This document shows positions 37,413-46,632 of a stretch of 64,000 nucleotides of DNA, in pieces. Each line of letters opens with the position of its first letter. Position 1 is the first letter of the stretch. This DNA is from Butyrivibrio sp. (GTDB lineage: Bacteria > Bacillota > Clostridia > Lachnospirales > Lachnospiraceae): NCBI GenBank assembly GCA_015056625.1, contig SVFY01000002.1, positions 62,001 to 126,000 of the forward strand, in the 5' to 3' direction. The notes beneath the pieces are model-generated. The model saw nothing but the letters and a program-made list of their open reading frames with translations, had not been told where the DNA came from and ran no database searches. The position numbers and the translations under genes are program-made.

Positions 37413-38093
37413 ATGGAAAATCGCGATTTAAAACAGGAAGTCACAGACAAGTACTCCCTGCGAGGCAGAGTCTTCAACAGGATAAGAGAAGACATTTTAA
37501 ACGGTAAGTATAAAGATCACGAAGAACTTAAAGAAGTTGCCATCGGCAATGAGCTTGGAGTATCAAGGACTCCTGTACGAGAAGCCTTCAGACAATTGGA
37601 GCTTGAAGGCCTCATTCAGATCATCCCAAACAAGGGAGCATATGTAACAGGCATCAAGGCCAAGGATATAGAGGATATTTATATGATAAGGTCAAGGCTT
37701 GAGGGATTGTGTGCAAGATGGGCCTGTGACAATATTACAGATGAGCAGCTTGAGGAGATGGAAGAGGTTATTTACCTTGCAGAGTTCCACGCTGCCAGAG
37801 GCCACATGGAGCAGATGGCTGAGCTTGACAACAGGTTCCACACTATCCTTTACGAGTCATGCAACTCCAAGATGCTTGAGCACCTTTTAAAGGATTATCA
37901 TCAGTATGTATGGCGCGTAAGACAGCAGACTCTTTCAAGCGGAAGAGGTGCTGTATCCAATGTTGAGCATAAATACATCATGGAAGCCATCAGGGAAAAG
38001 AATCCAGACAAGGCTGAAGAACTTGCCAACCAGCATATGGTAAACGCATTTGAGAACATGGTGGACAAGGGACTTTTAGAAATGTACGACTAA
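37413..38093 (+). CDS. GntR family transcriptional regulator, FCD subfamily
   Basis: 226 residues. The winged helix-turn-helix at about 15-85 shows LRGRVFNRIREDILNGKY, ELGVSRTPVREAFRQLELEGLI and NKGAYVTG. The C-terminal all-helical FCD domain (about 90-218) has the usual metal-ligand pattern LDNRFH with later histidines; ligands are often di- or tricarboxylic acids. It lies between the DRE-TIM enzyme and icd, 12 bp after the first stop, and the operon promoter carries a palindrome. Autoregulation of a citrate/isocitrate pathway by a tricarboxylic acid is the simplest reading. Confidence 0.93.
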   Translation: MENRDLKQEVTDKYSLRGRVFNRIREDILNGKYKDHEELKEVAIGNELGVSRTPVREAFRQLELEGLIQIIPNKGAYVTGIKAKDIEDIYMIRSRLEGLCARWACDNITDEQLEEMEEVIYLAEFHAARGHMEQMAELDNRFHTILYESCNSKMLEHLLKDYHQYVWRVRQQTLSSGRGAVSNVEHKYIMEAIREKNPDKAEELANQHMVNAFENMVDKGLLEMYD

Positions 38094-38121
38094 GCAAAAG
38101 TAAATTATAAGGAGAAGAGCA

Positions 38122-39327
38122 ATGAGTAAAGTTACTATGACCACCCCTATTGTAGAGATGGACGGAGATGAGATGACAAGAGTCCTTTGGCAGATGATCA
38201 AGGACAAGCTTATTCTTCCTTACATTGATCTAAAGAGCGAGTATTATGACCTTGGTCTTAAGCACAGAGATGAGACTGACGACCAGGTTACAATCGACAG
38301 CGCAAACGCTACATTAAAGTACGGAGTAGCTGTAAAGTGCGCAACAATAACACCTAACAATGAACGTGTGACAGAGTACAATCTTAAGAAGATGTGGAAG
38401 AGCCCAAATGGAACCATAAGGGCTATCCTTGATGGAACAGTGTTCAGAACACCTATCATGGTAAAGGGCATCGAGCCCAATGTAAGAACCTGGACAAGTC
38501 CTATAACTCTTGCAAGACACGCCTACGGCGATGTTTACAAGAATGTGGAGATCAGAGTTCCGGGACCTGGTAAGGCTGAGCTTGTATTTACAGGAGAGGA
38601 TGGAAAAGAGATCCGTCAGACCATCCACGAGTTTGATGAGCCAGGTATCATCCAGGGTATACACAACAAGGATTCATCAATAAGGAGCTTTGCAAGAGCC
38701 TGCTTTAAATATGCTCTTTCAGAGAAAAAAGAGCTTTGGCTTGGAACAAAGGATACTATCTCAAAGACCTACGACAGAAGATTCAGAGAGATATTTGACG
38801 AAGTTTATGAAAATGAGTTTAAGGCTGATTTCGAGAAGGCTGGTATCACTTACTTCTACACCCTTATCGATGATGCTGTTGCAAGAGTAATGAAGTCAAA
38901 GGGCGGATTCATCTGGGCATGCAAGAACTATGACGGAGATGTTATGAGTGATATGGTATCATCTGCATTTGGTTCACTTGCCATGATGACATCAGTTCTT
39001 GTTTCACCAACTGGTGTATATGAGTACGAGGCAGCCCACGGAACAGTTCAGAGGCACTACTATAAGTACCTTAAGGGCGAGCCAACATCTACCAATCCTG
39101 TAGCAACTATTTTTGCCTGGACAGGAGCGCTTCGCAAGAGAGGCGAGCTTGATGGCATAAGCGGACTTGTGGAGTGGGCTGATAAGATGGAAAAGGCAAC
39201 TCTTTCAGTTATTGAGTCTGGTCGCATGACTGGAGACCTTGCTCTTATCACATCACTTCCAAATCCAGTAAAGATGGGAAGCGAAGAGTTTTTAGATGCA
39301 ATAGCGCAGGAATATGCTATACTTTGA
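38122..39327 (+). CDS. icd: Isocitrate dehydrogenase (NADP), eukaryotic-like homodimeric type
   Basis: Oxidative decarboxylation of isocitrate to 2-oxoglutarate. 401 residues with type II features: [15 protein letters not shown] at the N-terminus, [27 protein letters not shown] with the substrate serine, [29 protein letters not shown] with metal aspartates, and [13 protein letters not shown] with the NADP loop. Third gene of the operon, preceded by AAGGAGAAGAGC. Together with a citrate-forming enzyme it supplies 2-oxoglutarate for glutamate. Aconitase is not in the window. Confidence 0.96.
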   Translation: MSKVTMTTPIVEMDGDEMTRVLWQMIKDKLILPYIDLKSEYYDLGLKHRDETDDQVTIDSANATLKYGVAVKCATITPNNERVTEYNLKKMWKSPNGTIRAILDGTVFRTPIMVKGIEPNVRTWTSPITLARHAYGDVYKNVEIRVPGPGKAELVFTGEDGKEIRQTIHEFDEPGIIQGIHNKDSSIRSFARACFKYALSEKKELWLGTKDTISKTYDRRFREIFDEVYENEFKADFEKAGITYFYTLIDDAVARVMKSKGGFIWACKNYDGDVMSDMVSSAFGSLAMMTSVLVSPTGVYEYEAAHGTVQRHYYKYLKGEPTSTNPVATIFAWTGALRKRGELDGISGLVEWADKMEKATLSVIESGRMTGDLALITSLPNPVKMGSEEFLDAIAQEYAIL

Positions 39328-39356
39328 AGCAGAGATTTTAGTTTTGGAGTTTAGTG

Positions 39357-41348
39357 ATGATTCTTTCGGTACACGGAATAAATAAAAGCTTTGATGGAAA
39401 GGACATCCTTAGGGATGCCTCTTTTCATGTGGAAAAAAATGAGAAAGTAGCCGTTGTTGGTATCAACGGAGCAGGAAAGACAACCCTCATTAAAATGATC
39501 GTGGGACAGCTTATTCCTGATGACGGCGAGATTACTTTTTCCAAGGATATAACCTGGGGATATCTTGCCCAGAATCAGAACGTTGATACAGACAACACTG
39601 TATATGATGAGCTTAAGGAAGTTAAAAAAGATGCCATCGAGCTTGAGGAAAATATAAGACAGGCTGAGTATGACATGAAGCACCTTCAAGGCGCAGAGCT
39701 TGAGGCACTCCTTGATAAGTACACCCGTATGAACGAGGAGTACCAGAGAATGTCAGGCTATGCCTGGCAGAGCGAAGTGAACGGTGTTCTTAAGGGGCTT
39801 GGCTTTTTGGAAGAGGAGTTTGATAAAAAGATAAACACCTTATCAGGAGGCCAGAAGACAAGAGTGGCTCTTGGTAAGCTTCTTTTGCAGAGCCCTGATC
39901 TTATAATCCTTGACGAGCCCACAAACCATCTTGATATGAATTCCATAAGGTGGCTTGAAAATTACCTTCTTAACTACAAGGGAGCAGTCATCATTGTATC
40001 TCACGACAGATACTTCCTTGATAAGATCGCAGATAAGGTCATTGAGGTTGAGAACTGCAAAGTTTCAACATTTATGGGCAATTACAGTGACTATGCTGTG
40101 AAAAAAGAACAAAAGAGGATCGTAGAATGGAATGCCTACATCAAACAGCAGGCTGAGATAAAGCACCAGGAAGAGGTCATAGCAAAGCTTAAGTCCTTCA
40201 ACAGGGAAAAATCCATTAAAAGGGCTGAGAGCAGAGAAAAGATGCTGGATAAGATCGAGGTTCTGGACAAGCCTGCAACTATTGATGACAGCATGAAGAT
40301 AAGCCTTAAGCCTGTGTGCGAGAGCGGAAACGATGTTCTTTCTGTGGAAGGGCTGTCAAAGTCCTTCGGAGATGAGAAGCTCTTTTCAGATATTAACTTT
40401 GAGATCAAGAAGGGTGAGCATGTGGCCATCATTGGCGACAACGGAACAGGTAAGACCACTCTCTTAAAGATAATAAATGGAATAGAGAAGATGGACGATG
40501 GCAAGATAACTCTGGGCGTCAAGGTCCATATTGGTTATTACGACCAGGAGCACCACGTTCTTCACGACGACAAGACGCTTTTTGATGAGATATCTGACGC
40601 CTATCCAACCCTCAATAACACGGAGATAAGGAACACTCTTGCAGCATTTCTTTTCACAGGAGACGACGTATTTAAGAGGATCAGGGACCTCTCGGGAGGC
40701 GAGAAGGGAAGAGTATCATTAGCTAAGCTCATGCTGTCTGATGCAAACTTTCTTATCCTGGATGAGCCTACTAACCACCTGGATATCACCAGCAAGGAGA
40801 TCCTTGAGTCAGCAATTTCAGGCTATGAGGGAACTGTCCTTTACGTAAGCCATGACAGATACTTTATAAACAAGACTGCCAACAGGATCCTTGATCTTAC
40901 AAAGGGTCAGGTGGTTGAATATATCGGAAACTACGACTACTACCTTGAGCATGTGGAGGACAGGACAAAGCGACTGTTTGGGGAAGACAGTGCAAGTGGC
41001 GTGGGAAACGCTCTTCTTGGAAGCGGAAGCTACAAATATGAGGAAAACAGATCCCAGGCAGATGCCACTACAGATACTCCAAAGGCCACAGGCGGAGCAG
41101 GGGACTGGAAAGCACAGAAGGAAGCCCAGGCTCTTAAAAGAAAGCTCGAGGCTGCCCTAAAAAAGTGCGAGGAAACCATCGCAAAGCTTGAAGAGAGGGA
41201 GAAGGAGATCACAGAGGCTCTTTCTGACCCTTCAGTTGGAACAGACCTTGGAAAGCTCCGTGCCCTTACAGATGAGCAGACAGAAATCCAGGAAAAACTA
41301 TCATCCTTGTACGAAGAGTGGGAGGAGCTTTCGGAAAATTCAGATTGA
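39357..41348 (+). CDS. ABC-F family ATPase (ribosome-associated type)
   Basis: 663 residues, two ABC domains on one chain without membrane helices, so not a transporter. First domain: GINGAGKTTL, LSGGQKTRVALG, LIILDEPTNHLDM. Second: GDNGTGKTTLL, LSGGEKGRVSLAK, FLILDEPTNHLDI. The charged linker at about 235-310 corresponds to the P-site tRNA interaction motif. The C-terminal 100 residues form a coiled coil rich in Lys and Glu. ABC-F proteins bind the ribosomal E site and rescue stalled or antibiotic-inhibited ribosomes. The subtype (housekeeping or resistance) cannot be settled. Start is ATG 39357; a GTG lies one codon upstream. Probably read from its own or the icd promoter. Confidence 0.93.
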   Translation: MILSVHGINKSFDGKDILRDASFHVEKNEKVAVVGINGAGKTTLIKMIVGQLIPDDGEITFSKDITWGYLAQNQNVDTDNTVYDELKEVKKDAIELEENIRQAEYDMKHLQGAELEALLDKYTRMNEEYQRMSGYAWQSEVNGVLKGLGFLEEEFDKKINTLSGGQKTRVALGKLLLQSPDLIILDEPTNHLDMNSIRWLENYLLNYKGAVIIVSHDRYFLDKIADKVIEVENCKVSTFMGNYSDYAVKKEQKRIVEWNAYIKQQAEIKHQEEVIAKLKSFNREKSIKRAESREKMLDKIEVLDKPATIDDSMKISLKPVCESGNDVLSVEGLSKSFGDEKLFSDINFEIKKGEHVAIIGDNGTGKTTLLKIINGIEKMDDGKITLGVKVHIGYYDQEHHVLHDDKTLFDEISDAYPTLNNTEIRNTLAAFLFTGDDVFKRIRDLSGGEKGRVSLAKLMLSDANFLILDEPTNHLDITSKEILESAISGYEGTVLYVSHDRYFINKTANRILDLTKGQVVEYIGNYDYYLEHVEDRTKRLFGEDSASGVGNALLGSGSYKYEENRSQADATTDTPKATGGAGDWKAQKEAQALKRKLEAALKKCEETIAKLEEREKEITEALSDPSVGTDLGKLRALTDEQTEIQEKLSSLYEEWEELSENSD

Positions 41349-41373
41349 CCGAAATAGTACGCGAATATATAAT
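41345..41373 (+). promoter_or_regulatory. Promoter of the CPBP protease gene
   Basis: TTGACC at 41345-41350 overlaps the stop of the ABC-F gene; TATAAT at 41368-41373, spacer 17. Confidence 0.65.
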
Positions 41374-41413
41374 AAATGAGATTCTATAAGCATTTATAAG
41401 GAGACATACGGCC

Positions 41414-42046
41414 TTGAATCGTTTATATATACCATTATTATGGGAACTTTTGTTTATTATAACGACAATCCACTGGCCTAAATATACCCTGTATCTTTTC
41501 TTCGTTTTCTATCTGGGAATCTTGTACTACTTTTATTATTTTTACAAGCAGTTTTCATTTAGAAAGCTCAAAAAGAACTTTGGGCGCATTGTGACCTTTT
41601 GGATTCCGGTGGCACTTACCTTTGCCGGACTGTACATTGCAAACTATATAAAGGTACAGATAATTCCCTATAAGTTTATTGGGGTAAGGGATGGAACAGT
41701 TCAGATAATCTATCACAATGAATTATTCCCAACAATTATCTATGCTCTGATGATGATAGTGATAAAGCCTGTTGCGGAAGAGCTCTTTTACAGAAAGGCT
41801 CTTATCAAGTTTGGCAGTAAAAAGAAGGTTATAGCCTTTACTGTTCTGAGTCTTGTTTTATGTGCGCTATCAAGAGCCCATGGACTTCTTGGAATAGCAG
41901 AGTGGATGCTCATGGCTCTTCCTGTGACAATAGCATATGTGGCTACAAGGAATATCTACATCTCCCTGACTGCTCACGTGCTCTTTGAGTTTTACGACAA
42001 TATATATTCAGTTGTCTACGCTATTGCAAGGATATTTAACAGATAA
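41414..42046 (+). CDS. CPBP family intramembrane glutamic endopeptidase
   Basis: 210 residues, about six helices. The family motifs are present: EELFYR (Glu-Glu-x-x-x-Arg) in PVAEELFYRKALI near residue 120, a second motif with His in SRAHGLLG, and the third in LTAHVLFEFYDN. Such proteases process prenylated or bacteriocin-like peptides and are related to Rce1; no substrate gene is close. The start codon is TTG 41414 with AAGGAG ten bases upstream. It has its own promoter and a terminator. Confidence 0.85.
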   Translation: MNRLYIPLLWELLFIITTIHWPKYTLYLFFVFYLGILYYFYYFYKQFSFRKLKKNFGRIVTFWIPVALTFAGLYIANYIKVQIIPYKFIGVRDGTVQIIYHNELFPTIIYALMMIVIKPVAEELFYRKALIKFGSKKKVIAFTVLSLVLCALSRAHGLLGIAEWMLMALPVTIAYVATRNIYISLTAHVLFEFYDNIYSVVYAIARIFNR

Positions 42047-42062
42047 CAGGGTGTGATAGTTT

Positions 42063-42097
42063 TGCCGGTGACTTTATGTGCCGGCATAATTTTTTTT
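42063..42097 (+). terminator. Terminator directly before the hflK ribosome site
   Basis: TGCCGG at 42063-42068 pairs with CCGGCA at 42081-42086, then an A-A-T8 tract ending at the AGGAGG of hflK. The placement could also serve regulation of hflKC. Confidence 0.7.
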
Positions 42098-42111
42098 AGG
42101 AGGAAATGTGT

Positions 42112-43065
42112 ATGGGAGCTTTTATGAAAAAGCAAAAGGTTTTTACCCAGGGGGAGAACCCTCTGAAAAAGGGCAAGAAGGCAATTATCATCGCTTTTGT
42201 TGTTATCTTTGCTCTAGTGTTTGTCAATAACTGCTACTATCAGGTCAGGGAGCAGGAACAGGCAATCCTTACAATGTTTGGAAAGGTCCTCAGGGTTGAT
42301 ACAGCAGGTCTTTATTTCAAGGTTCCTTTTGTTCAGAGTGTCCATAAGGTAGATATGACAACCCATGGAATCGGGATCGGTTATACCATCGAAAATGGAC
42401 AGAATATAACTGTTGAAGATGAAGGGATCATGATAACCTCTGATTTTAACTTTGTAGATATCGACTTTTATCTGGAGTACAAGGTAAGTGATCCTGTTGC
42501 TGCATACTATAATTCAGAGAACCCTGATCTTATCATGAAGAATATGGCTCTTGCCAGCATCAGGAATACAGTTGTCAATTACCCTGTTGATGATGTCATC
42601 ACAACAGCTAAGGGTCAGATCCAGTCAGAAGTAAAAGAAAAACTCCAAAAGGAACTTACTGACAAGAACATAGGTCTTACAGTAGTCAACCTTTCTGTTC
42701 AGGATGCCGAGCCACCAACAGCAGAGATCGTACAGGCATTTAAGTCTGTTGAGACTGCCAAGCAGGGAAAAGAAACAGCAGTTAACAATGCAAAAAAGTA
42801 CCAGAGCGAAGAGCTTCCAAAGGCAGAGGCTAACGCGGACAAGATCGTCCAGGATGCAGAGGCTCATAAGGAAGCAAGGATAGCTGAGGCTCAGGGACAG
42901 GTAGCCAGATTTAATGAGATGTATGAGCAGTACAAGCTCCAACCCTATATCACCAAAAAGAGACTATTCTATGAGACCATGGAAGATATCCTTCCTGATC
43001 TTAAGGTGATAGTAACTGATGGCAATACCCAGCAGCTTCTGCCGCTGGAAGGCTTTAATAACTAA
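42112..43065 (+). CDS. hflK: SPFH-domain protease modulator HflK
   Basis: 317 residues: short N-terminal tail, one transmembrane helix (about 23-42), SPFH/band 7 domain (about 43-215; YYQVREQEQAILTMFGKV, AGLYFKVPFVQSVHKVD, DFYLEYKVSDP), a coiled coil rich in Ala, Glu and Lys (about 205-280), and a C-terminal tail. With HflC it forms a large cage around the FtsH protease in other bacteria. The N-terminus lacks the long Gly-rich stretch of proteobacterial HflK. An ATG at 42106 is too near the AGGAGG; ATG 42112 has the right spacing. hflC starts 11 bp after the stop. Confidence 0.9.
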   Translation: MGAFMKKQKVFTQGENPLKKGKKAIIIAFVVIFALVFVNNCYYQVREQEQAILTMFGKVLRVDTAGLYFKVPFVQSVHKVDMTTHGIGIGYTIENGQNITVEDEGIMITSDFNFVDIDFYLEYKVSDPVAAYYNSENPDLIMKNMALASIRNTVVNYPVDDVITTAKGQIQSEVKEKLQKELTDKNIGLTVVNLSVQDAEPPTAEIVQAFKSVETAKQGKETAVNNAKKYQSEELPKAEANADKIVQDAEAHKEARIAEAQGQVARFNEMYEQYKLQPYITKKRLFYETMEDILPDLKVIVTDGNTQQLLPLEGFNN

Positions 43066-43076
43066 GGGAGGAGCAT

Positions 43077-43964
43077 ATGGAACAGCAGAAAAAGGGAAGT
43101 TTCCTAAAAGTATTTATAATTGCCCTGGTAGTTATAGCTATTATGGTTTTAAGCTCAGGGTTTTATGTAGTTCACCAGAATGAATACGTGACAGTAAGAA
43201 GATTTGGCAAGATCATTGCAATTGAGAAGGAGCCGGGACTCCACTTTAAGGTTCCTGTTGTAGATGATACCCAGTCAATAAGTGCCAAGGTTGTGCTTTA
43301 TGATATTCCTGCATCAGACGTAATAACCAAGGACAAGAAGTCTATGATCACAGATACTTACGTTTTATGGAAGGTATCAGACCCGCGTAAGTATGTTCAG
43401 ACACTTAATGCCATCGAGGCAAGAGCTGAAGAGAGAATTGAGGCATCTGTTTACAATGCCACCAAGAATGCCATTTCATCCATGACTCAGGATGAAGTTA
43501 TTGAAGCAAGAGGAGAGCAGCTTACTACTCATATCACAGAAGAGGCAGAGGCTGACATGACAGGCTATGGCATCACAATTGTCCAGGCTCAGATCAAGGC
43601 CCTTGATCTTCCTGACGACAACAAACAGGCTGTCTATGACAGAATGATCTCTGAGAGAAACAACATCGCAGCTTCCTTCACGGCTGAGGGAGAGGCGGAA
43701 GCACAAAAGATACACAACCAGACAGACAAGCAGGTTGCAATTGTAACAGCACAGGCCCAGAAGGACGCAGCAGTCCTTGAGGCTGAAGGAGAAGCTTCCT
43801 ACATGGAGACTCTTTCACAGGCTTATGATACAGAGGAAAAGGCAGATTTCTACAGCTACTTAAGAGGCCTTGATGCTCTTAAGGCTTCAATGAAGGGCGA
43901 TAAGACAATTGTCCTTGATAAAAACTCTGAGCTTGCCAAGATCCTCATGGGCAGCTTTGACTGA
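43077..43964 (+). CDS. hflC: SPFH-domain protease modulator HflC
   Basis: 295 residues: one transmembrane helix (about 9-31), SPFH domain (YVVHQNEYVTVRRFGKI, PGLHFKVPVVDD, DTYVLWKVSDPRKYV), the helical region ERIEASVYNATKNAISSMTQDEV, and a coiled coil (MISERNNIAASFTAEGEAEAQKI) typical of HflC. Partner of HflK, in the same operon, with its own GGGAGGAGC. ftsH is not nearby, which is usual. A terminator follows. Confidence 0.93.
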   Translation: MEQQKKGSFLKVFIIALVVIAIMVLSSGFYVVHQNEYVTVRRFGKIIAIEKEPGLHFKVPVVDDTQSISAKVVLYDIPASDVITKDKKSMITDTYVLWKVSDPRKYVQTLNAIEARAEERIEASVYNATKNAISSMTQDEVIEARGEQLTTHITEEAEADMTGYGITIVQAQIKALDLPDDNKQAVYDRMISERNNIAASFTAEGEAEAQKIHNQTDKQVAIVTAQAQKDAAVLEAEGEASYMETLSQAYDTEEKADFYSYLRGLDALKASMKGDKTIVLDKNSELAKILMGSFD

Positions 43965-43980
43965 TACTGAAAAACTACCG

Positions 43981-44009
43981 ACCCCGTACAGTTTATGTAC
44001 GGGGTTTTT
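43981..44009 (+). terminator. Terminator of hflKC
   Basis: ACCCCGTACA-GTTTA-TGTACGGGGT followed by TTTTC. Confidence 0.92.
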
Positions 44010-44201
44010 CTTATGCTGCATTGTGATATAAAAAACAGTTGATTTTTGGAAAAAGATGTTGTATTTTTCTTATGTAAGATTTATTGTGTATTAGTTCTTT
44101 AAACAAAGCATTTTTTGCAGTCGTTTACTAATTCCCACAGATGATTTTTTATATGTAATATATTTTTTGGTGCCTTAGTGGGCACAGATAAGGAGCAATA
44201 C

Positions 44202-45689
44202 TTGAGAGAAAGGTACGAGACACTTAAACTTAATGACCTTCGTGAAATTGCGAAGAAAAGAGGCATCAAGGGAGCAACAGGCATGAAAAAGTCTGAGATC
44301 ATTGATCTTATGTGCGAACTTGATGAAAAGGAAGCAGCTGCCAAGAGTTCTGTCCAGCCTCAAAATGACAGCGACAAGGAGGATGGTAAAGCATCTTCAC
44401 AAAAGCCAAAGAAAAAAATTGTTGTAGCATCAGGAAATGCCAGCGCAAAGCCGGTAGGAGATGCTGCAGTAAAGAACAAGAAAGAGGCAGTTAAAAAGCC
44501 TGCTGATGAAAATGCAAAGGAAGTAGCTGCCAGCAAGGAAGAGCCTGCTGAAGCTGAGATAATAGATGGAGATCAGGCATCAGGAATTCTTGAAGTGATG
44601 CAGGATGGCTATGGATTTATCAGATGTGAGAACTATCTTCCAGGTGAGAACGACGTTTATGTTGCCCCTTCACTTATAAGAAAGTTTAATCTCAAGACTG
44701 GTGATATCTTAAATGGTCTTTGCAGAGCCAAGAAGGAGACAGATAAGTTTGCAGCCCTTCTTCGCCTGGACACTGTCAATGGCTACAAGCCTGAGGTTGC
44801 TATGGGAAGATGGGATTTTGAGAAGATGACTCCTATTTTCCCTAATAAAAAGATAAGACTTGAGCAGCCAGGCAGCAGTGTTGCCATGAGGATCATGGAT
44901 CTTATAAGCCCCATCGGTAAAGGACAAAGAGGTATGATCGTATCTCCTCCTAAGGCCGGTAAGACCACACTTCTTAAGGAAGTTGCCAAATCTATCCTTA
45001 AGGGCAACAGCGACATTCACCTCATCATTCTTCTTATTGATGAAAGACCTGAGGAAGTAACAGATATCAAGGAAGAGGTAGAGGGACCAAATGCAGAGGT
45101 TATCTACTCAACCTTTGATGAGCTTCCTGAGCACCACAAGAGAGTTGCTGAGATGGTCATGGAGAGAGCAAAGCGCCTTGTTGAGCATGGCAAGGATGTG
45201 GTAATCCTCCTGGACTCTATCACAAGACTTACAAGAGCTTATAACATAGTAGTTCCTCCTTCAGGAAGGACACTCTCTGGTGGTCTTGATCCCGCAGCTC
45301 TTCATATGCCAAAGAGATTCTTTGGTGCTGCGAGAAATATGAGAGAGGGCGGAAGCCTTACAATTCTTGCAACAGCTCTTATTGAGACTGGTTCCAAGAT
45401 GGATGATGTTATCTATGAGGAATTTAAGGGAACAGGTAACATGGAAATGGTTCTTGACAGGAAGCTTCAGGAGAAGAGAATATTCCCTGCTATCAATATT
45501 CCTAAGTCAAGCACCAGAAGAGAAGATCTCCTTCTTACGCCAGAGGAGCTGGCAGCCATCAACAGCCTTAGAAAAGGCTTTAACAGCATGAAGGCTGACG
45601 ATGCAGTTGATCAGTGCATCAATCTCTTCTCAAAGACCAGAAACAATGTGGAATTTGTTCGTATGGTTGAAAAACAGATCAGATTTTAA
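44202..45689 (+). CDS. rho: Transcription termination factor Rho
   Basis: Hexameric RNA helicase that ends transcription. About 495 residues. N-terminal Rho_N helix bundle at 1-40 ([21 protein letters not shown]), then a Lys/Ala/Glu-rich insert at about 41-118, the RNA-binding cold-shock-like domain (about 120-200, [14 protein letters not shown]) and the RecA-type motor with Walker A PPKAGKTT at 249-256, [25 protein letters not shown] and the GGLDP Q-loop region. A GTG at 44178 is in frame, but AGGAG six bases before TTG 44202 and the family N-terminus favour TTG as start. The stop overlaps the convergent PilZ gene by four bases. Confidence 0.96.
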   Translation: MRERYETLKLNDLREIAKKRGIKGATGMKKSEIIDLMCELDEKEAAAKSSVQPQNDSDKEDGKASSQKPKKKIVVASGNASAKPVGDAAVKNKKEAVKKPADENAKEVAASKEEPAEAEIIDGDQASGILEVMQDGYGFIRCENYLPGENDVYVAPSLIRKFNLKTGDILNGLCRAKKETDKFAALLRLDTVNGYKPEVAMGRWDFEKMTPIFPNKKIRLEQPGSSVAMRIMDLISPIGKGQRGMIVSPPKAGKTTLLKEVAKSILKGNSDIHLIILLIDERPEEVTDIKEEVEGPNAEVIYSTFDELPEHHKRVAEMVMERAKRLVEHGKDVVILLDSITRLTRAYNIVVPPSGRTLSGGLDPAALHMPKRFFGAARNMREGGSLTILATALIETGSKMDDVIYEEFKGTGNMEMVLDRKLQEKRIFPAINIPKSSTRREDLLLTPEELAAINSLRKGFNSMKADDAVDQCINLFSKTRNNVEFVRMVEKQIRF

Positions 45690-46546
45690 ATATCTCTAAG
45701 GTCCAGCAGGTTTGCGATTTCCTTAGCCTGCTGGGCCATTTTTTCATCTTTTTTACTCTGTCTTATTGAGCTTCTTTCTACGTGCTCTAAATTGCCGGGA
45801 TCAAGAGGATTGCCGGAGATAGTGATGGTACGTGGACTTGAAGGAGTCTCATCTTTTGCGATATCCTCCTCAACCTCTTTAACCTGCTCCTGCTGGGAAA
45901 TTGCCGGATTGAGATTGGTCTCAGATTCTGTAAACTGCTGCTTTCTCTTTGTATCAAGAAGACCAATAAGGTCCACATTGAGGTTAGAGATAGTGCAGCC
46001 AACAGCTCTTTTGCCATCAATGTCAAAGAGCCTTACAACAACGGAAGAAACCTCGTAGCTATGAAGTGTTGCTCCATATGTAAAGCGAACATTGAGGCTG
46101 TCCCCAACCTTTAATCGGGTGTAATTATCCAGTATGAGAGCCATGCCACGCATGGAAATGTCGTAGACGATACAGTTTTTAAGATTCTGATTGTCACCGT
46201 TTACTGACATGACACCAAGCTTTTCAATATTGAAGCGCTGAGCTCGCCTGGAATTTTCCGGCTGAAGCATGGAAGAACTTTTGATAAGATGAAAATATCC
46301 ATATCTGGTTTTGACGGGAGTGATGGTGGTTGCCATAAAACTATATACTCTGCCATCTCTTTTATTGCGGATCTGAACGTTAGATGGTTCGAGAAACTGC
46401 ATGTATTTTCCGAAATATTCCATTGGCTTTACTAAAAGTCCGGCAGATACGCCAAAGATTGCCTCTGTCATAAGAACTATGTTGTGGCCATTTATGCTTG
46501 CATGAATTTTGACTGCAGAACCATTAGCAATTTCGCTGACTTTCAT
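45686..46546 (-). CDS. YcgR-like flagellar-brake/PilZ protein
   Basis: 286 residues. Residues about 1-95 resemble the N-terminal YcgR domain (PilZN). The PilZ domain at about 98-205 has SRRAQRF (RRxxxR-like c-di-GMP motif) and DISMRGMAL (D-x-S-x-x-G), so binding should be intact. The C-terminal 80 residues are low-complexity, charged and probably disordered (QQEQVKEVEEDIAKDE, ERSSIRQSKKDEKMAQQ), unusual for YcgR. It converges with rho and overlaps its stop by four bases; there is no room for a terminator between them. It is divergent from yggS. GGGGG precedes its ATG. Confidence 0.85.
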   Translation of the reverse strand: MKVSEIANGSAVKIHASINGHNIVLMTEAIFGVSAGLLVKPMEYFGKYMQFLEPSNVQIRNKRDGRVYSFMATTITPVKTRYGYFHLIKSSSMLQPENSRRAQRFNIEKLGVMSVNGDNQNLKNCIVYDISMRGMALILDNYTRLKVGDSLNVRFTYGATLHSYEVSSVVVRLFDIDGKRAVGCTISNLNVDLIGLLDTKRKQQFTESETNLNPAISQQEQVKEVEEDIAKDETPSSPRTITISGNPLDPGNLEHVERSSIRQSKKDEKMAQQAKEIANLLDLRDI

Positions 46547-46632
46547 CAGATACTACCCCCATAGCTTCTACTTATACGCTATATTTTATGATATACTACA
46601 CGTGGAAAAAAATCTACAACATGGAGCGGAGT

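Noticed and set aside
44178..44201. GTG start for rho
   Set aside because: It lies before the AGGAG site that serves TTG 44202, and Rho homologues begin with the MREKYE-like segment.
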